24,298 nucleotides of DNA from Firmicutes bacterium UBA5766 (lineage in GTDB: Bacteria > Bacillota > Desulfotomaculia > Desulfotomaculales > Nap2-2B), in assembly GCA_002418775.1 (NCBI GenBank), contig DIEU01000024.1, positions 56,544-80,841 on the forward strand. Reading direction: 5' to 3'. A program made the translations under genes and the position numbers. Positions 6,841 through 14,540 of this stretch are shown here, piece after piece. A model generated the notes under the pieces. That model was not told where the DNA came from and did not search any database. It worked only from the letters and a program-made list of their open reading frames with translations. The number at the start of each line of letters is the position of its first letter. Position 1 is the first letter of the stretch.

Positions 6841-9402
6841 TTATCCCAGTTCCTGCACGGTACGACTGATAATCGAATCCTGGGCCAGCTTGGACAAGGA
6901 GATAAACCGGGCGCTGTAGCCGGCAATTCTAACAATCAAATGATCCCATTTTTCCGGCTCCTTCTGGGCGGCGCGCATATCCTCCGTCCGCACCACGTTG
7001 AACTGCACATGGTCGATTCCCAAGTCATGCCAGGTCTTCATGTAAGCGGTCCAGACATCAAAACCTTTTTCGGACTCCCTCATCAGCCCCACCGGCAACC
7101 GTTGATTGAGCTGATTGCCTTTCATCCTGTCGTGGGGCAGCTTACTTACGCTTTTCAGCACCGCCGTCGGTCCTTTTTTGTCAAGACCCATGTACGGCGA
7201 AACTCCTCCATCATGCGTCGGTTCCCCATGCCTGCGGCCAAACGGCTCTGCGCCAACCATTGGTCCCCTGGTAACAAATGCGGACACCGATTGCGCTATG
7301 TGTTGGACACCTTTTGGCGCCCCGAGCATTTTGACGGTTTCCCAAACATCAGTGGACGTATCGAATACCCAGCGGGCTATTTCATCAGCGTAATCGTCGT
7401 CATTGCCAAATTTTGGCGCAGACAAAAATTCCTGCCTCATTTCCTCATAGCCATTCCAGTTGGCTTTTAACGCCTCAAGCAACTGCGCCATCGTGTATTT
7501 CTTTTTGTCAAAAATCCAGTACTTAATCGCCGTCAGGTCGTCAGCAATTGCCAATGGTCCAGGATAATAAGAGGACCAGGTGTTTGTGTAGGGCTTGTTG
7601 TACCGTTCATAAGCTCCTACGCCCTCTTCAACATTCCAATCATCCATTATGGCCAGAAACGGGCTTTCCAGTCTTTTGCCTTCTGCGTAGCTGGTTATTT
7701 CCTTATTCATAAACATGAGCTGGGCACTATTTTCGATCTGTGTCCTCACTGCCTTCAACAATTCTTCCCATGTGAACTTGCTGGCATCGCCTGTGTGCAC
7801 CCCCACCTGACTTTTACTGAACCAATCATCATATCCATCCCAGAGCGCCAAAAGCCCCTGGTTAGGACCATCTATCCCTCCACCACCCTCGTTTCTTGAG
7901 TGCTGTGTCGAGTACCTGCCGGTTGCCCCGGGCGCCATGCACAAAACCAACGCCCACCGCGCCGCCACTTCCGGCGGCCAATCGTGCTTCTCGATACTAT
8001 GCTTTGTGTTTCTCTCGTGATGTTTGATCGAGGGAAAACCATAACCCTGAGAGACGCACTCATAAACAAGCCGCCTTGTTTTTTCATTAATCTTGGGCGA
8101 ATACTTGAACGCGATCGAAGGCTCATTGGTATGGATATTCAAAGCTGCCTCAAGTATGGCGTCTGTAAGGTCGGTGCTCATGTCATTGCCGTTCTCGTCC
8201 AACCCGCCAATGCTTAGAATGTGAAGGTCGTTGATCCCCGGGTGGATAATCCGCATCCATCTTCCTTTAGTAACTGTGCGCTCGCATACTTTGAGCCGCT
8301 CGCATTCAATCAGTTCGATCGCCTCAGCGCGCGTCATCGGCTGGCCTGTTTTATCGATAACACTTCTCTTGTAGTAAGGCCAAAGCAGATCATCTTCCAA
8401 TTGTGAATAGCCGGAACTATAACGTTCAATATTTTGGACAATCATATAGCAGAACCACTTGGACTGCATAGCGTCTTTAAGGCCCCGGGCCGGCTTTGCG
8501 GGAACATTATAGCAAATATCAGCTACCTCCAGCAATTCTTTCTTTCTTTGATTCGCTCCGGACACACTATCACTCAAGTCAAAGTCTTCGGCAATGATCC
8601 TCGCCAGCCGACTGTATCTTCTCGCCCAGCCAATAACCGCTTTAGCAGAGATAATCATAGCCGTCCAGTTGTCAATCTTTTCGAAAAGGGGGAAATTTTC
8701 TTCACCATTCCAAGGGTATTGCCTTAGTTTAGCCTTGGCGTTTTTGATGTTCTTCTCGCACCACTCAATCCTTTTCTCCAGCCCGTCTTCAAGGACGCTC
8801 TGATAAGGCGGAATGCAGTTCGTATAAAAATGCGTCCATACCGGAGTTTCACCAGTTACCGCCGAACTCATTACTCTAAGATCTTCAGGGTCCACATACC
8901 TTTCGCACATAGCTGAAAGCGACCATTGCTTCCAGTACTCGACCATTTCCACACCTTCATCATATAATTCCGGGGGACAAAGCGTTTCATCCTCAAGGTA
9001 ATCGAACATATTCGCGGCGCCGCCCTCCGGATAAAGCTCCAGCGTAGCCGGTCTCGCACTATTAACACCAACTAGAATTTCCTCGTCTTGAATATATAGA
9101 TCGCAGTTTTTAAGATAATGTTCAAGACATTTCGCTCTTTGAATTACCGAGATTTCACCGGCGTTTGCTTTATGCGCCTCTGTATACAAACGGGCACGCT
9201 GCAGAGAAATCTTAATTTCTTCATCTACGTACAAACCCCCGGCAGTATGCGCCCAGCGGCAACGCTTATAAAGATGCTTGGTTTTTGGAGTACTACCCGG
9301 CCCTTCCTTAAGCTTTTTATCCCAAATGGCTTTCCCAAAGGGCTCATTTGTTTCCAGATTCATTTCCTGCTTTATTTCCGCAAGAACCGCAGCACTTGCC
9401 AT
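6841..9402 (-). CDS. bssA: Glycyl-radical fumarate-adding enzyme, large subunit (benzylsuccinate synthase-like)
   Basis: This 853-residue glycyl-radical enzyme is close to the usual BssA length of about 860. The thiyl cysteine is C488 in VLCMAPGATGRYS and the radical glycine is G828 in VRIAGYSARF near the C-terminus. R503, 15 residues after C488, matches the spacing of the fumarate-binding Arg of benzylsuccinate synthase, and W609 lies near the position of another reported active-site residue. It would abstract H from an aromatic methyl group and add the benzylic radical to fumarate. The flanking BssC- and BssB-like genes and the complete bbs set rule out a pyruvate formate-lyase or diol dehydratase role. 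Toluene, xylene, cresol or methylnaphthalene substrates cannot be told apart by eye. The ATG at 9402 follows CAGGAGGG. Confidence 0.93.
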   Translation of the reverse strand: MASAAVLAEIKQEMNLETNEPFGKAIWDKKLKEGPGSTPKTKHLYKRCRWAHTAGGLYVDEEIKISLQRARLYTEAHKANAGEISVIQRAKCLEHYLKNCDLYIQDEEILVGVNSARPATLELYPEGGAANMFDYLEDETLCPPELYDEGVEMVEYWKQWSLSAMCERYVDPEDLRVMSSAVTGETPVWTHFYTNCIPPYQSVLEDGLEKRIEWCEKNIKNAKAKLRQYPWNGEENFPLFEKIDNWTAMIISAKAVIGWARRYSRLARIIAEDFDLSDSVSGANQRKKELLEVADICYNVPAKPARGLKDAMQSKWFCYMIVQNIERYSSGYSQLEDDLLWPYYKRSVIDKTGQPMTRAEAIELIECERLKVCERTVTKGRWMRIIHPGINDLHILSIGGLDENGNDMSTDLTDAILEAALNIHTNEPSIAFKYSPKINEKTRRLVYECVSQGYGFPSIKHHERNTKHSIEKHDWPPEVAARWALVLCMAPGATGRYSTQHSRNEGGGGIDGPNQGLLALWDGYDDWFSKSQVGVHTGDASKFTWEELLKAVRTQIENSAQLMFMNKEITSYAEGKRLESPFLAIMDDWNVEEGVGAYERYNKPYTNTWSSYYPGPLAIADDLTAIKYWIFDKKKYTMAQLLEALKANWNGYEEMRQEFLSAPKFGNDDDYADEIARWVFDTSTDVWETVKMLGAPKGVQHIAQSVSAFVTRGPMVGAEPFGRRHGEPTHDGGVSPYMGLDKKGPTAVLKSVSKLPHDRMKGNQLNQRLPVGLMRESEKGFDVWTAYMKTWHDLGIDHVQFNVVRTEDMRAAQKEPEKWDHLIVRIAGYSARFISLSKLAQDSIISRTVQELG

Positions 9403-9506
9403 TGTTTTTTCCCTCCTGTATTTTTAAATATTCATTAAAATAATCCCGATAGCTTACCACTACTTTGCTTCCTGATTTCCGGCAGGCTGTCTTATTAATA
9501 AACATG

Positions 9507-9683
9507 CTACTTTAGATTCGGCTTAAAATTGGCGCAACTTGGAGCGTCCTCTTTAGCTTTGCGAACGAGCCAATACTTACCTTTACTATCTTGTAAAGCA
9601 TTAACGCAGTCGCCTTTTCCTTGTTCGTAATCAAATTCTCCCTCCGCGACGGGATAAAAAAATTTACAGTCTTTACAAGTCAC
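9507..9683 (-). CDS. bssC: Small Fe-S subunit of the fumarate-adding enzyme (BssC-like)
   Basis: This 58-residue protein starts MTCKDCKFFYPV, with cysteines C3, C6, C26 and C50, the [4Fe-4S] pattern of BssC. The KGDC and DAPSC segments are also typical. I chose the GTG at 9683: an AGGAGG site lies at 9693-9698, nine bases before it. A longer TTG-started reading from 9704 would translate the ribosome binding site itself. It is the first intact gene of the bss operon, with a leader of about 350 bases from the promoter at 10043-10072. In benzylsuccinate synthase the C subunit binds the large subunit and keeps it stable and soluble. Confidence 0.88.
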   Translation of the reverse strand: MTCKDCKFFYPVAEGEFDYEQGKGDCVNALQDSKGKYWLVRKAKEDAPSCANFKPNLK

Positions 9684-9699
9684 TTCTATACACCTCCTC

Positions 9700-9751
9700 T
9701 TCAAATTATTAAGGCTTCACTTAATTTTCAAATTATTAAGGCTTCACTTAA
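9700..9751. repeat. 27-bp-period direct repeat upstream of bssC
   Basis: A 25-base unit beginning TTCAAATTATTAAGG occurs at 9700-9724 and again, identical, at 9727-9751. The first copy abuts the bssC ribosome binding site. The repeat could be a slipped-strand duplication in the leader, or a paired binding site. Confidence 0.85.
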
Positions 9752-9789
9752 CTTTATATTCCGTACCTTTCGCTTCTCCTGCTTACTTC

Positions 9790-9897
9790 TTATCCTTCAC
9801 CTCCTGTACTTGCCGCCACCGGCCTAAATACATAGCTTACCGTCTTTCTGCCGTTATTATCTTCCCTGATTACACTATCCTCCACCTGCAAATCCAT
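9790..9897 (-). pseudogene. bbsA 3'-end remnant in the bss leader
   Basis: The 100 bases 9801-9900 align without gaps to 18381-18480, the 3' end of bbsA, with 10 differences by my count. The frame is still open: from an ATG at 9897 it encodes 35 residues, MDLQVEDSVIREDNN onward to SYVFRPVAAS, matching the last residues of BbsA (MDLQVEAGVIREDKD... SYVFRPVAAS) with a slightly different tail. The zinc-ribbon half is absent. No clear ribosome binding site precedes it. It sits on the same strand and in the same relative order (promoter, dehydrogenase start, bbsA end) as in the operon at 18373-21385, so it is the scar of a duplication and internal deletion. Confidence 0.88.
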
Positions 9898-9952
9898 GCT
9901 AATTGGGAACTAATTGATCCACTCCATCAAAGATTCTCACTTTTAGATCTTA

Positions 9953-10006
9953 TTATACGCTGCCCATGGCGCCCGTCCCCAAAATAACAACCCGGCTTAT
10001 TTTCAT
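9953..10006 (-). pseudogene. 3-hydroxyacyl-CoA dehydrogenase 5'-end remnant
   Basis: The segment 9952-10030 aligns to about 20604-20684, the start and ribosome binding site of the dehydrogenase gene, with roughly 70 of 78 positions identical. It keeps the GAGGAGG site and ATG (10006) and encodes MKISRVVILGTGAMGSV, including the GxGxxG nucleotide-binding loop. A one-base deletion then shifts the frame and two stop codons follow. It would be translated as a 17-residue peptide from the bss leader. It is probably a relic of duplication, although a leader-peptide role is not excluded. Confidence 0.88.
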
Positions 10007-10042
10007 CAATTGATCCCTCCTCGTATAAAATAATTCAATTAT

Positions 10043-10072
10043 AATATAAAACAAGGTAGACCTCTTTGTCAA
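10043..10072 (-). promoter_or_regulatory. bss operon promoter with a dyad in the spacer
   Basis: On the minus strand TTGACA (10067-10072) is separated by 18 bases from TATATT (10043-10048). The spacer holds AGGT-CT-ACCT (10054-10063), a small dyad placed where a regulator would block or remodel RNA polymerase. The region 10043-10089 matches 21356-21402 upstream of the other operon at 43 of 47 positions. Start of transcription near 10036 puts the dehydrogenase-remnant ATG about 30 bases downstream. The 18-base spacing is slightly long, which is compatible with activator dependence. Confidence 0.72.
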
Positions 10073-10092
10073 TACAAAAATATTTAAAATTT

Positions 10093-10128
10093 ATTTAAAG
10101 TATAAAAAATATTTAAAGTATAAAAAAT
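10093..10128. repeat. 18-bp tandem repeat upstream of the bss promoter
   Basis: ATTTAAAGTATAAAAAAT occurs twice head to tail (10093-10110, 10111-10128). It lies about 20-55 bases upstream of the -35 box, on very A+T-rich DNA, and could act as an UP element or bendable tract. It is absent from the sister promoter at 21356-21402. Confidence 0.8.
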
Positions 10129-10138
10129 GGGAGGCAAG

Positions 10139-10206
10139 CAAAACACCTTTCCTTTCTGTAAATGGTGTGGTTTCTTATTCCATCAGACCAGAAAGAGGGT
10201 GTTTTG
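10139..10206. repeat. Imperfect inverted repeat in the divergent intergenic region
   Basis: CAAAACACC...TTTCTG at 10139-10158 pairs with CAGAAAG...GGTGTTTTG at 10189-10206, with a short internal mismatch and a 30-base loop. It lies between the leftward bss promoter and the rightward promoter of the ATPase gene. Neither strand has a T-run after it. It could be a regulatory site serving both promoters or a small mobile-element relic. The rest of the 9705-10352 gap holds the features listed separately and no other gene. Confidence 0.6.
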
Positions 10207-10285
10207 ACTATTATTTAAAAAATTTATTTTATCACGGTACATGAAAAAAGATCAACTGCGAAAGTTGAGTCACTCAAAAAACATC

Positions 10286-10313
10286 TTGACATAAAATTTT
10301 AAAATGTTAAAAT
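10286..10313 (+). promoter_or_regulatory. Candidate promoter of the MoxR/VWA operon
   Basis: TTGACA (10286-10291) is followed after 16 bases by TAAAAT (10308-10313), with an upstream TG that extends the -10. The ATPase gene starts 40 bases downstream at 10353, preceded by AGGTGAT. No copy of the bss/bbs spacer dyad is seen here. Confidence 0.6.
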
Positions 10314-10352
10314 GTGCAAAATAAAAATTTTATAAGGTATAGGTGATAATGT

Positions 10353-11237
10353 ATGCAGTATAATAAACAATTAAAGGTTCCATCATTGGATGCTTTTTTT
10401 TTCGCCCCCGAAGAGACTATCATGGCTTTGGACAGAATGGAAAAGCTATCCTCAAAGCACCCGATCAACGTCTTAATTACCGGCAGGCAGGGGTGTGGAA
10501 AATCTTCTCTGGTGCGTCAATTTGCTTCTTTTTATAATCGCCCGCTGGCTGCGTTCCAGGTAGGCCTGCTTTCCGAGCCGGGCCAACTTTTTGGGCAACA
10601 CGGACTCAAAGGCGGAGAAACCTATTATCAGGAATTTCTCTTCCCCAAGGCTATTTCCACACCCCGGTGTATAATTCATCTGGAAGAAATAAACAGACCG
10701 GAACATCCAAAAGCTTTAAACGCGCTGTTTTCTGTTTTGTCTGAAGATAGATGTATCTGGGTAGACGAACTGGGATTGGTTGAAGTTGCTCAAGGGGTAG
10801 TCTTTTTTGCCACCATGAACGAGGGCGAAGAATACACAGGCACAGAAGCGTTAGACGTGGCCTTGCGCGACAGATTTTACGTTATTAATATGGATTACCT
10901 CCCCTTTGCCGTGGAACAGAAAGTTCTTGTCTTGAAAACAGGCATTAAGGAAAAAGAAGCGTCAACTATTTTAAGAGTTGTTCATAAGTTAAGAGGTGAC
11001 TCCCAGGTACCCATTCCGGTTTCCACCAGGCATAGTTTAATGATCTCCGAATTAATAGCAATGGGCGCCTCCTTAAGGGAAGCAATAACGTACAGCCTTC
11101 AGGTTTCCAAGGATATGCTGGAATCCGTCCTTCTATCCATTCATGTAGAAACAAAAGACATGCAGGTTAGAGAGGACAGCTACCTGATCTTCAAGCCGGA
11201 TATGGTCGGAGGTGATGGTTGTGGTCAGCCCGCTTAA
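10353..11237 (+). CDS. bssE: MoxR-type AAA+ ATPase (BssE/TutH-like)
   Basis: This 294-residue AAA+ ATPase of the MoxR group has Walker A GRQGCGKS at residues 44-51, Walker B IIHLEEINRP with E111/E112, sensor-1 FFATMNEGEEYTG, and the arginine-finger segment VALRDRF. MoxR ATPases act as chaperones together with VWA-domain partners, and one of this type (bssE/tutH) accompanies benzylsuccinate synthase genes in denitrifiers. The partner is encoded immediately downstream, overlapping by about 17 bases. The gene diverges from the bss operon across a shared 670-base regulatory region, supporting a role in assembling or reactivating the glycyl-radical enzyme. Family is certain; the symbol is inferred from context. 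Confidence 0.85.
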   Translation: MQYNKQLKVPSLDAFFFAPEETIMALDRMEKLSSKHPINVLITGRQGCGKSSLVRQFASFYNRPLAAFQVGLLSEPGQLFGQHGLKGGETYYQEFLFPKAISTPRCIIHLEEINRPEHPKALNALFSVLSEDRCIWVDELGLVEVAQGVVFFATMNEGEEYTGTEALDVALRDRFYVINMDYLPFAVEQKVLVLKTGIKEKEASTILRVVHKLRGDSQVPIPVSTRHSLMISELIAMGASLREAITYSLQVSKDMLESVLLSIHVETKDMQVREDSYLIFKPDMVGGDGCGQPA

Positions 11238-12939
11238 TGCCGAAGAGCAGGATTTTAAGGCCGGCTTTTCAGAATACTGGAGAAAAAACAAATCACCTAT
11301 AGAACCCGTAGAAATGGCTTATGCTCTTAAGGCGCTCAGAAAAGTAGGGGGATATATCGCCTCAAATTTAAATTTAAAGACTATTGAATGGGCAGGAATG
11401 TCCGATTTAACCGAGGGAAAGATTTTACTCGATCCTGGTTTTGTTTTAGGCGACTACCCTATTCCTCCGGGAAAAATGGACGTTCTGGTGGGATGGGTTG
11501 CTCATGAAGCTCTGCATTGTAAAGAGCTAAGCGACTTAGTCTGGATCACGATAGAAAAAAACATCACAGGACTGGGTCTGGCAGCCCGTTCTGCCCTTTA
11601 TAATTTTGTCGAAACGGCGGAAGATATTTATATTAATTACGTAGCGGAAGACAATATTGTATGGCGCCGTTACATTTCCAACGCATGGAAGTGGTTCAGC
11701 CGCAAAATAAGTGTTAATCCTCTTGATCCTCCTACCCTGGTGTCACTTTTTCAAATCTGGGGGGAGCAAGTTCTGGAAAATAAGCCTCACCATTTTATCC
11801 ATCCTGACTACATTGAACCCTTAAACTTCTTATTATCCGGCGCTGACGAAATTAAACACTCCAAGAACAAGGGTTCATCGTCGGAAAGGAGCAATTACAG
11901 AGTGCTTCTCTACCAGGAAATGTGGGAAGCTTTATCAATTTACCTCATAAAATGGAAGACAGAACTACCCGAGATAGAAGAACTTACTACGGCTTGCGAA
12001 GAATGCAAAGAAGATCAGGAAAAACTCCAGGAACATGATAAATTAATCAAACGGCAGGTACTACCCCTGTCCGCTGACCTGGAATTAGCCATTAACAAAG
12101 TTTTTGAAGAAGATGAAGAAGATAAAGAAAGGGATCTGACCAGGCAAATAAAAGCAATCGCCGGGGAGGAAAGTTTTAAGGTTATTCCAACCCGTTTCGG
12201 GGATGAAACCAAACCTTGCCGGACACTGCCCGATCCTTACCTGGTCAAAAGACTAAAACTTACTTTTCTGGCCCAGCAGAAGGCCAATCCCAGTGCTTTA
12301 AGGGTAAACAGAGGTCTTTATTACGGCAAGATCGACGGCAGGAGATTGTACAGAGCTCCTTTAGAGGGAAGAGTATTTAAGGAAAAAGAACGCATCGTTG
12401 AAAACAAATTCTGGAACATAACCATCCTGGTAGACGCTTCCGTATCCATGGCCCTAAAAAAAGGGGGAAGCAGAGGGGGAGACTGGCTGATGGTGCAAAA
12501 TACTTACGTCTCCCTATACGAAGCAGCAAAAGGTTTCGGAAATAAACTCAACGTATTTTGCTACCAGGAACAAGGCGGGCGCTGTTATGTGATGCGGGTG
12601 CTTCATCATAACAAACTGTACACCGCCTTACCGGAAGGCCGGACCCCTACCGGGCAGGCAATAATTGCCGCCGGCCTATGCACGCCGAAAGATAAAAAAA
12701 GATTGATTATTCACCTTACCGACGGCGAGCCAAACTGCGGGGCCAGTGTTAATTCAGCCCTGAAATTCTGCCAAAAACAAAATATAGACTTGATCACAAT
12801 CGGCTACGGCTTTAATGATGAATTAAAAGAGCAATTCCAGGACCAGTACGGATCTAAACTTTACCTGATGGAATCAATCGAACAACTCCCGGCAGCCCTG
12901 GAGTTTCTGCTCAAAAGAAAACTACTGGAAAAAGTCTAA
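11221..12939 (+). CDS. HExxH and VWA-like domain protein, partner of the MoxR ATPase
   Basis: This 572-residue protein has two regions. The N-terminal half carries HEALH at residues 95-99 (WVAHEALHCKEL), a zinc-metallopeptidase-type motif resembling the putative metallopeptidase domain (DUF2201 type) fused to VWA domains. The C-terminal region is VWA-like, with the MIDAS motif DASVS at D405, a later T in GRTPTGQA and D in HLTDGEPN. A charged linker (about 255-330) lies between. I favour the GTG at 11221, eight bases after GGAGG; an ATG at 11215 is only two bases from it. It overlaps the ATPase gene, so the two should be made together. Expected role: target recognition for MoxR-driven remodelling, perhaps of BssABC. 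Confidence 0.82.
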   Translation: MVSPLNAEEQDFKAGFSEYWRKNKSPIEPVEMAYALKALRKVGGYIASNLNLKTIEWAGMSDLTEGKILLDPGFVLGDYPIPPGKMDVLVGWVAHEALHCKELSDLVWITIEKNITGLGLAARSALYNFVETAEDIYINYVAEDNIVWRRYISNAWKWFSRKISVNPLDPPTLVSLFQIWGEQVLENKPHHFIHPDYIEPLNFLLSGADEIKHSKNKGSSSERSNYRVLLYQEMWEALSIYLIKWKTELPEIEELTTACEECKEDQEKLQEHDKLIKRQVLPLSADLELAINKVFEEDEEDKERDLTRQIKAIAGEESFKVIPTRFGDETKPCRTLPDPYLVKRLKLTFLAQQKANPSALRVNRGLYYGKIDGRRLYRAPLEGRVFKEKERIVENKFWNITILVDASVSMALKKGGSRGGDWLMVQNTYVSLYEAAKGFGNKLNVFCYQEQGGRCYVMRVLHHNKLYTALPEGRTPTGQAIIAAGLCTPKDKKRLIIHLTDGEPNCGASVNSALKFCQKQNIDLITIGYGFNDELKEQFQDQYGSKLYLMESIEQLPAALEFLLKRKLLEKV

Positions 12940-13170
12940 AATAAACTCTAACGTGCATATTTCGCAGCCCCTGCACAAAAAATAAAGATCATAATTTACC
13001 TGAGGCGGAAGGGATTTGTTTGATTGCACAGATCACGCCGGCGCTGGTTTTTATCTTTATTGAATCAGTTACCCCTGCCCGACATTACCATGAGGCGCGC
13101 CTCCAGGTTTCTCGCCCAGGTAGGAGATTACTCTTACTCTTTTAGGAACCTATTTAAAGATTTACTGGTA
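12940..13170. other. Convergent intergenic region without a recognised gene
   Basis: Between the VWA gene and the downstream repeat/terminator block I find no open frame with family signatures and no promoter. A weak imperfect hairpin around 12953-12980 (GTGC...GCAC) is the only structure and lacks a T-run on the plus strand. The stretch 13070-13140 is more GC-rich and reads like eroded coding sequence in the forward direction, but I cannot assign it. Confidence 0.5.
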
Positions 13171-13279
13171 TTAACTTAGCTCCAATTTGAGGGTCTCAAG
13201 CCTTTAAAACAAAAAGCCCCCGCCCATTTCTGGACGGGAGCTCGTATTTAACTTAGCTCCAATTTGAGAGTCTCAAGCC
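13171..13279. repeat. Pair of 32-bp direct repeats bracketing a terminator
   Basis: A 32-base unit starting TTAACTTAGCTCCAATTTGA occurs at 13171-13202 and 13248-13279 with a single mismatch (GGGTCTC versus GAGTCTC). The copies are 77 bases apart and enclose the hairpin at 13215-13242. Each unit has internal CTC/GAG symmetry. They could be the remains of a small element or a segmental duplication. Confidence 0.85.
13205..13242 (-). terminator. Intrinsic terminator of the hbd-bbsABCD-thiolase operon
   Basis: On the minus strand AGCTCCCGTCC, a six-base loop and GGGCGGGGGCT form a GC-rich stem (13215-13242, two G-U pairs), followed by TTTTTGTTTT. It lies about 50 bases beyond the thiolase stop, the expected place for the operon's end, and separates it from the convergent VWA gene. 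Confidence 0.8.
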
Positions 13280-13294
13280 CCTATCCTTAATGCG

Positions 13295-14488
13295 TCAGGA
13301 TAGATCGGGTGTTTTTTCGATGATCACGGACATCCCCATACCTCCGCCCGAGCACAGCGTTGCCAGACCTTTGCTCAAATTGCGCTTATGCATCTCATGG
13401 ATTAAAGACACTACAATACGGATCCCCGAACATCCGACAGGATGTCCCAAAGCAATACCGCTACCGTTAACATTAGTGATCTTACGATCCAACCCCAATT
13501 CTTTTTCCACGGCTAAATACTGGGCGGCAAAAGCCTCATTAACTTCAAATAAGTCAATATCGGCAATATTTAGTCCCGCTTTTTTCAATGCCTTACGGGT
13601 TGCGGGTATGGGACCAATCCCCATGTAATCGGGATCCACCCCCGCTACCGCATATGAAACCAGCTTGGCAAGGGGTTTGATCCCTAATCTGTCCGCCGTG
13701 CGCTTGGACATTATCATTACTCCGCCGGAAGCATCGTTAATTCCGGAAGAATTGCCAGCGGTAACCGTGCCTCCTTTTTGAAAAGCCGGTGGCAATTTCG
13801 CCAGTTTCTCTAAAGTCGTATCCTCTCTCGGGTGTTCATCTTCATTTACATACACCGGATCACCTTTGCGCCGTGGTATGCAGACAGGTACAATTTCATC
13901 CTTGAACCGGCCTTCTTTTATTGCCACCACAGCCCGGCGCTGGCTTTGCAACGCTATTTCATCCTGTTCTTCACGGGTGATGTTGTACTTTTTGGCAACA
14001 TTCTCAGCCGTCATACCCATCCCTACGCCGGTACCCAGTTGCGTAAGGCCGTCCCACATACCGTCACGCAGTTCGATGTGCCCCATACGCGCTCCCCACC
14101 TTACTTCATCGACAGTATAGGGGACAGTGCTCATGCTCTCGGTCCCCCCGGCCAAAATAACTTCCGCGTCCCCACACTTAATTGCCTGAGCGCCCATGAC
14201 CAAACTTGACATCGCTGAAGTACAGGTACGATGAACAGTTATCCCCGGCACCTCGACAGGTATGCCGGCTTGCAATGCCGCCACTCTGGCCAGGTTGGTC
14301 TCGTCTTTGGTGCGTTGATAACAACAACCCCAGATAACATCGTCAATAATTGCCGGATCAATTCCAGATCTCCTAATTAATTCCTGCATTACCGGCACAG
14401 TCAAAGCAGGCGCTCTTAGCTCCTTAAATACTCCTCCATAACTCCCAACCGCAGTACGCACTGCCGCTACAATCACGACATCGTCCAA
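13295..14488 (-). CDS. Acetyl-CoA C-acetyltransferase-type thiolase
   Basis: This 397-residue thiolase has the nucleophilic cysteine C89 in HRTCTSAMSS and, near the C-terminus, the GSGIALGHPVGCSG motif with its His and second Cys, followed by LCSGGGMGMS. I chose the TTG at 14488 because GGAGGAGGAG lies eight bases before it and the resulting MDDVVIVAAVRTA is the canonical thiolase start; an ATG at 14518 would translate the ribosome binding site. It is the last gene of the operon. As a classical biosynthetic/degradative thiolase it likely splits or forms acetoacetyl-CoA, in contrast to the BbsAB pair which cleaves the aromatic intermediate. Confidence 0.92.
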   Translation of the reverse strand: MDDVVIVAAVRTAVGSYGGVFKELRAPALTVPVMQELIRRSGIDPAIIDDVIWGCCYQRTKDETNLARVAALQAGIPVEVPGITVHRTCTSAMSSLVMGAQAIKCGDAEVILAGGTESMSTVPYTVDEVRWGARMGHIELRDGMWDGLTQLGTGVGMGMTAENVAKKYNITREEQDEIALQSQRRAVVAIKEGRFKDEIVPVCIPRRKGDPVYVNEDEHPREDTTLEKLAKLPPAFQKGGTVTAGNSSGINDASGGVMIMSKRTADRLGIKPLAKLVSYAVAGVDPDYMGIGPIPATRKALKKAGLNIADIDLFEVNEAFAAQYLAVEKELGLDRKITNVNGSGIALGHPVGCSGIRIVVSLIHEMHKRNLSKGLATLCSGGGMGMSVIIEKTPDLS

Positions 14489-14540
14489 TTTTTTTTCTCC
14501 TCCTCCTTCGTCGAACATGCTTCCAACACCGCAACTCAAG

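Noticed and set aside
6940..7470. 176-codon plus-strand frame inside bssA
   Set aside because: The minus-strand frame encodes the glycyl-radical enzyme with both catalytic residues; the opposite frame is incidental.
6841..9402. Pyruvate formate-lyase or glycerol/choline-lyase type glycyl-radical enzyme
   Set aside because: The two small Cys-rich subunits, the Arg 15 residues after the catalytic Cys and the full bbs set point to a fumarate-adding enzyme.
9700..9751. CRISPR array
   Set aside because: Only two copies with a 2-base gap; no spacers and no cas genes anywhere in the window.
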